From the NCBI RefSeq assembly GCF_020883495.1, contig NZ_CP086610.1:3489001-3553000 (forward strand): a stretch of 64,000 nucleotides of DNA, given 5' to 3'. This stretch comes from Shinella zoogloeoides (GTDB taxonomy: Bacteria > Pseudomonadota > Alphaproteobacteria > Rhizobiales > Rhizobiaceae). Numbering within the stretch: position 1 is the first letter of the stretch; the number at the start of each line of letters is the position of its first letter. A model generated the notes under the pieces. The model was not told where the DNA came from and did not search any database. It saw only the letters and a program-made list of their open reading frames with translations. Shown one piece after another: positions 59,382 to 64,000 of this stretch. Made by a program: the position numbers and the translations under genes.

Positions 59382-60278
59382 GTGAACTGGATCACGAATT
59401 ACGTTCGGCCGAAGATCAACTCGATGCTTGGCCGCCCTGACCGGGATGTACCGGAAAACCTCTGGATCAAGTGCCCGGAAACCGGCGAGATGGTGTTCCA
59501 TCGCGATCTCGAGGAAAACAAGTGGGTCATCCCGGCTTCGGGCTACCACATGAAGATGCCGGCCAAGGCCCGCCTCAAGGACCTCTTCGACGAGGGCGTC
59601 TACGAGTCCCTGCAGCAGCCGAAGGTGGCGCAGGACCCGCTGAAGTTCCGCGATTCTAAGAAGTATACGGACCGCCTGAAGGACAGCCGCGCCAAGACCG
59701 AGCTGGAAGACACGATCCTTGCCGGCGTCGGCAAGGTGCGCGGCGTCAAGCTCGTCGCCGTCGTGCATGAATTCGCCTTCATGGCCGGCTCGCTCGGCAT
59801 TGCCGCCGGCGAGGCGATCATCAAGGCCTTCGAACGCGCCATTGCGGAAAAGTGCCCGCTCGTCATGTTCCCCGCCTCCGGCGGCGCGCGCATGCAGGAA
59901 GGCATCCTCTCGCTCATGCAGCTTCCGCGCACCACGGTCGCCGTGGAAATGCTGAAGGAAGCGGGCCTGCCCTATATCGTCGTGCTCACCAACCCGACGA
60001 CGGGCGGCGTGACGGCTTCCTACGCCATGCTGGGCGATATCCACCTTGCCGAGCCGGGTGCGGAAATCTGCTTCGCCGGCAAGCGCGTCATCGAACAGAC
60101 CATCCGCGAGAGGCTGCCCGAGGGCTTCCAGACCTCGGAATACCTGCTCGATCACGGCATGGTCGACATGGTCGTCAAGCGCCATGACATTCCCGAAACG
60201 CTGGCCCGCCTTCTGAAGATCCTGATGAAGAAGCCGGCGGCTTCCGCGAACGGCGCCCTTGCCATCGCGGCCCAGTGA
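59382..60278 (+). CDS. accD: Acetyl-CoA carboxylase carboxyltransferase subunit beta
   Basis: AccD, with AccA, transfers the carboxyl group from biotin to acetyl-CoA, the first step of fatty-acid synthesis. The 298-residue protein has the carboxyltransferase fold ([58 protein letters not shown]). Where most AccD have a four-cysteine zinc ribbon, this one keeps one Cys ([13 protein letters not shown]) and has PASG in place of the second CxxC. The start is GTG. The order trpA-accD-folC is conserved in Rhizobiales. Confidence 0.95.
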   Translation: MNWITNYVRPKINSMLGRPDRDVPENLWIKCPETGEMVFHRDLEENKWVIPASGYHMKMPAKARLKDLFDEGVYESLQQPKVAQDPLKFRDSKKYTDRLKDSRAKTELEDTILAGVGKVRGVKLVAVVHEFAFMAGSLGIAAGEAIIKAFERAIAEKCPLVMFPASGGARMQEGILSLMQLPRTTVAVEMLKEAGLPYIVVLTNPTTGGVTASYAMLGDIHLAEPGAEICFAGKRVIEQTIRERLPEGFQTSEYLLDHGMVDMVVKRHDIPETLARLLKILMKKPAASANGALAIAAQ

Positions 60279-60279
60279 C

Positions 60280-61623
60280 ATGACCGGTGTGGTGGCCAGC
60301 GAGGCGACAACGGAGATCGAGAAGCTTCTCGGTCTTCATCCCAAGGGGTTCGATCTTTCGCTGGACCGCATCACGCGGCTCCTCGCCGCCCTCGGCGATC
60401 CGCATCTGAAACTGCCGCCGGTCATCCATGTGGCCGGCACCAATGGCAAGGGGTCGGTCACCGCCTTCTGCCGCTCGATCCTGGAGGCGGCGGGCCTTTC
60501 CGTCCACGTCCACACCTCGCCCCATCTCGTCAACTGGCATGAGCGCTACCGCCTCGGCGTTGCGGGCGGGCGAGGCCGGTTCGTCGAGGATGCGGTGCTG
60601 GCCGATGCCGTGCGCCGGGTGGCCGAGGCCAATGGCGGCGAGAAGATCACCGTCTTCGAAATCCTGACGGCCGTCACCTTCCTGCTCTTTTCCGAACATC
60701 CCGCGGATGTGGCGATCATCGAGGTCGGCCTTGGCGGCCGCTTCGATGCGACCAATGTCATCCAGCACCCTGCCGTTTCAATCGTCATGCCGATCTCGCT
60801 CGACCATCAGGCCTATCTCGGCGACCGGGTCGAGCTGATCGCGGCGGAAAAGGCCGGCATCATGAAGCGCGGCGCGCCCGTCATCATCGGCTTCCAGAGC
60901 GAAGAGGCCGCCCGCGACGTGCTGATCGCCACCGCCGAACGGCTCGGCTGCCCCTATGCCGTCTACGGTCAGGATTTCCTGGCGCATGAGGAGTTCGGCC
61001 GCCTCGTCTATCAGGACGAGTTCGGCCTTGCCGACCTGCCGCTGCCCCGCCTTCCCGGCCGCCACCAATATGCCAATGCCGCCGCCGCCATCCGCGCCGT
61101 CAAGGCGGCCGGCTTCGCAATTACAGAGCATGCTATGGAAATCGGCCTGTCCCGCGTCGAGTGGCCGGGCCGCCTGCAACGGCTGACGGACGGCGCGCTG
61201 GCGCAGCTTGCCCCGCGCGGCAGCGAGATCTGGGTCGATGGCGGGCACAATCCCGGTGCCGGTCAGGTCATTTCCGAGACCATGGCGAATTTCGAGGAGC
61301 GCGATCCGCGCCCGCTCTTCCTCGTCACCGGCATGATCAACACGAAGGATCCGGTCGGTTATTTCGAGCCCTTCGGCGCCCTTGCCGAGCGCGTCTTCAC
61401 GGTGCCGATCCGCGGCTCCGACGCCGGTCTCGACCCGGTGGCGCTCGCCGGCGATGCCGCCCGTGCGGGCCTCGAAGCCGAACCCATTCCGACGGTCGCC
61501 GAGGCGCTCATCGAGATCGGCCGCATCACTTCGGAGGATTCCGTCCCTCCGCGTATCCTGATCGGCGGCTCGCTCTATCTCGTCGGCGATGTCCTTGCCG
61601 ACAACGGCACCCCGCCGACCTGA
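60280..61623 (+). CDS. folC: Folylpolyglutamate synthase/dihydrofolate synthase
   Basis: FolC adds glutamate to dihydropteroate or tetrahydrofolate. The 447-residue Mur-ligase-like protein has the P-loop VIHVAGTNGKGSVTAFC, TSPHLVNWHERYR, VGLGGRFDATNVI and the C-terminal WVDGGHNPGAG. It begins two bases after the accD stop (TGACATG). It is the last gene of the trp-acc-fol run; a RIME-like repeat and a terminator follow. Confidence 0.95.
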   Translation: MTGVVASEATTEIEKLLGLHPKGFDLSLDRITRLLAALGDPHLKLPPVIHVAGTNGKGSVTAFCRSILEAAGLSVHVHTSPHLVNWHERYRLGVAGGRGRFVEDAVLADAVRRVAEANGGEKITVFEILTAVTFLLFSEHPADVAIIEVGLGGRFDATNVIQHPAVSIVMPISLDHQAYLGDRVELIAAEKAGIMKRGAPVIIGFQSEEAARDVLIATAERLGCPYAVYGQDFLAHEEFGRLVYQDEFGLADLPLPRLPGRHQYANAAAAIRAVKAAGFAITEHAMEIGLSRVEWPGRLQRLTDGALAQLAPRGSEIWVDGGHNPGAGQVISETMANFEERDPRPLFLVTGMINTKDPVGYFEPFGALAERVFTVPIRGSDAGLDPVALAGDAARAGLEAEPIPTVAEALIEIGRITSEDSVPPRILIGGSLYLVGDVLADNGTPPT

Positions 61624-61644
61624 TAACGGAGAGAAAACGTCTCC

Positions 61645-61735
61645 GCGTCACCCTCGGCCTTGTGCCGAGGGTCTGCCAACGCATCGAAAACCGCGACGTT
61701 CGCAGATGCTCGGGGCAGGCCCGAGCATGACGGAG
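61645..61735. repeat. Two-palindrome intergenic element resembling rhizobial RIME repeats
   Basis: Two palindromes stand about 35 bases apart: CCCTCGGC / GCCGAGGG (61651-61671, with a 5-base loop) and ATGCTCGGG / CCCGAGCAT (61706-61728). Such paired palindromes with CTCGG/CCGAG cores are a feature of rhizobium-specific intergenic mosaic elements (RIME). Family assignment is by resemblance only, since I could not search for other copies. Confidence 0.5.
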
Positions 61736-61762
61736 GAGACGATGTCGTCAAACGTTGCCAAC

Positions 61763-61790
61763 AAAAAGCCCGGCGCAAAGGCCGGGCTTT
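61763..61790. terminator. Bidirectional terminator between folC and trxA
   Basis: Ten-base perfect arms AAAGCCCGGC / GCCGGGCTTT with a 6-base loop lie between two convergent genes, 25 bases before the trxA stop. A's lead in on the plus strand, giving T's on the minus strand. Confidence 0.78.
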
Positions 61791-61814
61791 GAGTTTGATC
61801 TTGTCGATGGCCGA

Positions 61815-62135
61815 TCAGGCGGCGCTGGAAATCCACGAGGAGAGAGCCGTCTTCGGCGCGGCGCCGACCTTGATGTCGGCGACTTCACCGCCCTTGAACA
61901 TGGCGAGCGTCGGAATGGAGCGCACGCCATAGGCGGCGGCCAGTTCCGGGTTTTCGTCGATGTTCAGCTTGGCGACCTTCACCTTGCCGGTGAGTTCAGC
62001 GGAGATTTCTTCCAGAGCGGGCGCGATCATCTTGCACGGGCCGCACCATTCGGCCCAGAAATCGACGACGACCGGCTCGGCGGAATTGAGCACTTCGGCC
62101 TGGAAATTGGACTTGTCGACTTTAACGGTAGCCAT
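61815..62135 (-). CDS. trxA: Thioredoxin 1
   Basis: The 106-residue thioredoxin reduces protein disulphides in the cytoplasm. The active site WCGPC is in [17 protein letters not shown], with the conserved cis-proline in RSIPTLAMF. The ATG at 62135 begins MATVKVD with GGAG upstream; ten more codons are open but unsupported. It lies 106 bases after addA (same strand), as in many rhizobia, and shares the terminator with folC. Confidence 0.96.
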   Translation of the reverse strand: MATVKVDKSNFQAEVLNSAEPVVVDFWAEWCGPCKMIAPALEEISAELTGKVKVAKLNIDENPELAAAYGVRSIPTLAMFKGGEVADIKVGAAPKTALSSWISSAA

Positions 62136-62240
62136 GAGGCTCTCCTTGAATGGTGATCGTTGCACAAGATGTGATGCCGCCGGCCTCCGGTTTCAAGGCC
62201 GGACGGGAGAGGCAAGGCCGCGGATGTCCCCCTCGGTATC

Positions 62241-64000
62241 TCATTTCGAGGCAAGTTCGGCAAGGCTCGCCTCCAGACGGTCAGCTCCGAGCCAATAGGT
62301 TCTGGCAGCCTCGGTATAGATCAGCCCGCAGCGGATTTCCCGGCCGGGATAAAGCGGCGCGAGGATCGTCCGGTAGATCGCAAGCTGCGCCCGGTGCTCG
62401 AAGGGAATGTCGTCCACGGAGCCGGGCGGCGCGCGGTTGGTCTTGAAATCGACGATCTCCACCGCGTCTTCGGTCACCGCCATGCGGTCGATGCGGCCCG
62501 AGACGGCATAGTCCCGGCTGCCGAGCGACAGCGTGCCCATGATCGAGACCTCCGCCCGCGCTTCGGGGGAGAAGATCGCCGCAAGGCTCTCGTCGCCAAT
62601 GACCGCAAGTGCGGCTGCAACGAGGGCGTTCTTCGCATGCTCCGGCCAGCCCGCCGCCGCCCGCTCGAGATAGCGCCGCGCCGCCGCCGGCCGCTCCTCT
62701 GCAACGAAGGCGGGCAGGACCTGCAGGAAACGGTGCAGGATGCGCCCGCGCTCCAGCGCAAGCCCCGCGCCCGAAGCCCCGCCTCGCTTGCCGAAGAGCG
62801 CCGAAGGCACCAGAAGGTCGGCCTTGTCCGTCTCGATCACCGCCGCCGCGCCCGAGGGGCTGAGTGGTCGCGGCAGGGATTTTTGCGGCGGCAGCGGACG
62901 TCCCAGCGCTTCCGGCAGCACCGTTTCCGTTTTCTCGTTGGCGGGCGTCGCGAGGACGTCGCCGACCGTCGCCGCACCTGCCTCGCGCCAGGAGAAGCCC
63001 TGCCAGCTTTCCCCCGGGGTCGAGAAACCCGTCTCCACGCAGCGTTCGCCATCGGCCGAGAGCGCAGCGGCGATCATCGGATGCCAGGTATCCTTGTTCT
63101 CCTGTCGGCCGCGATAGCCGCAGACGACGAGCCGGTCGGCCGCGCGCGTCATCGCCACATAGAGCAGCCGGCGATATTCCTCTTCCGCCCCCGCCTTGAT
63201 GCGCTCGGCATCGGCCTCGGTCAGCTCGTTGCCGAGATCCTTCAGTGGCAGCCAGGCCGGCAGGCCGCCGGGCGGGCCCAGCCCTGAAAGGAAGCGAAGC
63301 TGCGGCATATGGCTATGGCTGAAAGCCTTCGCCCCGCCATCGACGAGGAAGACGACCGGCGCCTCCAGCCCCTTGGCCGCATGCACGGTCATGATGCGGA
63401 TCTCGCCGCGCGCCTTGTCCTGCTCGCGCTTGACGGTCGGTGCCTCCAGCTCCAGCGTCGAGACGAAGGCCTGCAGGCCGGGCAGGCCGTTTTCCTCCTG
63501 CTCCAGCGCGAAGGTCAGGAATTCGTCGATGATCTCGCCCGCCTCTGCCCCTAGCCGGGCAAGGAAGGCGCGTCGCCCGCCGCCCGCACCCAGGATGCGC
63601 GCATAGAAGTCATACACGGACTGGCCGCGCGCATTGGAAAGCGTGCCCTCAAGCCGGCGAACGATTGCTGCGAGCTTTTCATCCGTCTGCGCCATGGCGC
63701 AAAGCCGCGCCCAAAGCGGCTGCTTCTCACCGCGCCGGGCGGCAAGCTCGAACAGGTTATCTTCATCGAGGCCGAAGAGCGGGCTTTTCAAAAGCGCAGC
63801 CAGCGAAAGATCGTCCTCCGGCAATACGGCGAAGCGGCCGAGCGCCATCAGGTCCTGCACGGCGATGTGCTTGGTCAGCACCAGCCGGTCGGCCCCCGCG
63901 ACGGGCAGGTTGTGCCGCTGCTTTAGCGTGCGGGTCAGCGCGTTGACGAAGGCGTCGCGCTTGCGCACCAGCACGATCACGTCGCCCGCCTCCATCGGCC
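62241..64000 (-). CDS. addA: Double-strand break repair helicase-nuclease AddA, C-terminal half (start outside window)
   Basis: The gene runs off the right edge; about 586 codons of an expected roughly 1,150-1,200 are present. AddA with AddB makes the RecBCD-like end-processing complex. Visible parts are the UvrD-like second helicase half (VIVLVRKRDAFVNAL, IMTVHAAKGLEAPVVFLVDGG, the motif V region, and RRLLYVAMTRAADRLVVCG, motif VI). The RecB-type nuclease domain at the end has VSGRIDRMAVTEDAVEIVDFKTNR (the GxxDR and DFK motifs) near residues 510-550 of this fragment, with catalytic Asp and Lys retained. AddB should lie to the right. Confidence 0.92.
   Translation of the reverse strand, partial: PMEAGDVIVLVRKRDAFVNALTRTLKQRHNLPVAGADRLVLTKHIAVQDLMALGRFAVLPEDDLSLAALLKSPLFGLDEDNLFELAARRGEKQPLWARLCAMAQTDEKLAAIVRRLEGTLSNARGQSVYDFYARILGAGGGRRAFLARLGAEAGEIIDEFLTFALEQEENGLPGLQAFVSTLELEAPTVKREQDKARGEIRIMTVHAAKGLEAPVVFLVDGGAKAFSHSHMPQLRFLSGLGPPGGLPAWLPLKDLGNELTEADAERIKAGAEEEYRRLLYVAMTRAADRLVVCGYRGRQENKDTWHPMIAAALSADGERCVETGFSTPGESWQGFSWREAGAATVGDVLATPANEKTETVLPEALGRPLPPQKSLPRPLSPSGAAAVIETDKADLLVPSALFGKRGGASGAGLALERGRILHRFLQVLPAFVAEERPAAARRYLERAAAGWPEHAKNALVAAALAVIGDESLAAIFSPEARAEVSIMGTLSLGSRDYAVSGRIDRMAVTEDAVEIVDFKTNRAPPGSVDDIPFEHRAQLAIYRTILAPLYPGREIRCGLIYTEAARTYWLGADRLEASLAELASK

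Noticed and set aside
61585..61800. Short coding frames between folC and trxA
   Set aside because: They overlap the two-palindrome repeat and the terminator, and have no family match or ribosome-binding site.

Overview
The window is GC-rich alphaproteobacterial chromosome, almost certainly Rhizobiales and most likely Rhizobiaceae. The gene families support this: TrcR (DUF1013), the 1593-residue NAD-glutamate dehydrogenase, an SdhAF4-like DUF1674 protein, HemJ, and an AccD that has lost its zinc ribbon. The order parB-parA-rsmG-mnmG-mnmE-rho-hemJ-hemE / ppsR-maf-aroE-coaE-dnaQ-secB is the order around the replication origin in Caulobacter and its relatives. I cannot fix genus or species from the sequence alone. 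There is no insertion sequence, prophage, CRISPR array, rRNA or tRNA that I can recognise.

Layout. 0-18 kb holds housekeeping and metabolic genes: the tail of an MltB-type transglycosylase, trcR, acs, an SdhAF4-like gene, htpX-rsmB, a heparinase II/III-like gene, purH, an MFS transporter, NAD-GDH, pdxY, carbonic anhydrase and a YggS-type PLP protein. 18.6-22.8 kb is leuS-lptE-holA on the plus strand. 22.8-31.6 kb is a minus-strand block (parB, parA, rsmG, mnmG, mnmE, rho, hemJ, hemE). 31.6-32.0 kb is the only gene-free stretch over 300 bases; it carries one perfect DnaA box and several near matches and is the predicted oriC. From 32.0 kb a plus-strand block runs away from it (ppsR, maf, aroE, coaE, dnaQ), followed by secB, fxsA, a Tim44-like gene, mltA, smr, an XRE regulator and gyrB. 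Five parS-like 16-mers lie at 3.5, 25.1, 27.07, 27.11 and 33.4 kb, so centromere, parAB and origin are all in one window.

42.2-53.4 kb is the accessory part: a nitroreductase, an aldehyde dehydrogenase, an HpaI-type aldolase, an unusual GntR regulator with two DNA-binding domains, then an aldo/keto reductase, FucU-type mutarotase, a complete sugar ABC importer, a zinc alcohol dehydrogenase and an SDR. Together these look like non-phosphorylating breakdown of L-fucose or a similar 6-deoxy or threo-aldose, but no lactonase and no sugar-acid dehydratase are present. A-rich inverted repeats overlap the predicted -10 regions of two of its transcription units and are candidate GntR operators.

53.5-64 kb returns to core genes: an intracellular PHA depolymerase, a DUF2852 protein, a YgjP-like metalloprotein, a Pmp3-like peptide, trpF-trpB-trpA-accD-folC as one run, trxA, and the start-truncated addA. 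A two-palindrome intergenic element resembling rhizobial RIME repeats lies between folC and trxA.

I found no plainly novel multi-gene system. The most rewarding observations are the origin/centromere architecture (including parS sites inside coding sequence that give unrelated proteins the same SRET peptide) and the incomplete deoxy-sugar cluster with its tandem-winged-helix regulator.
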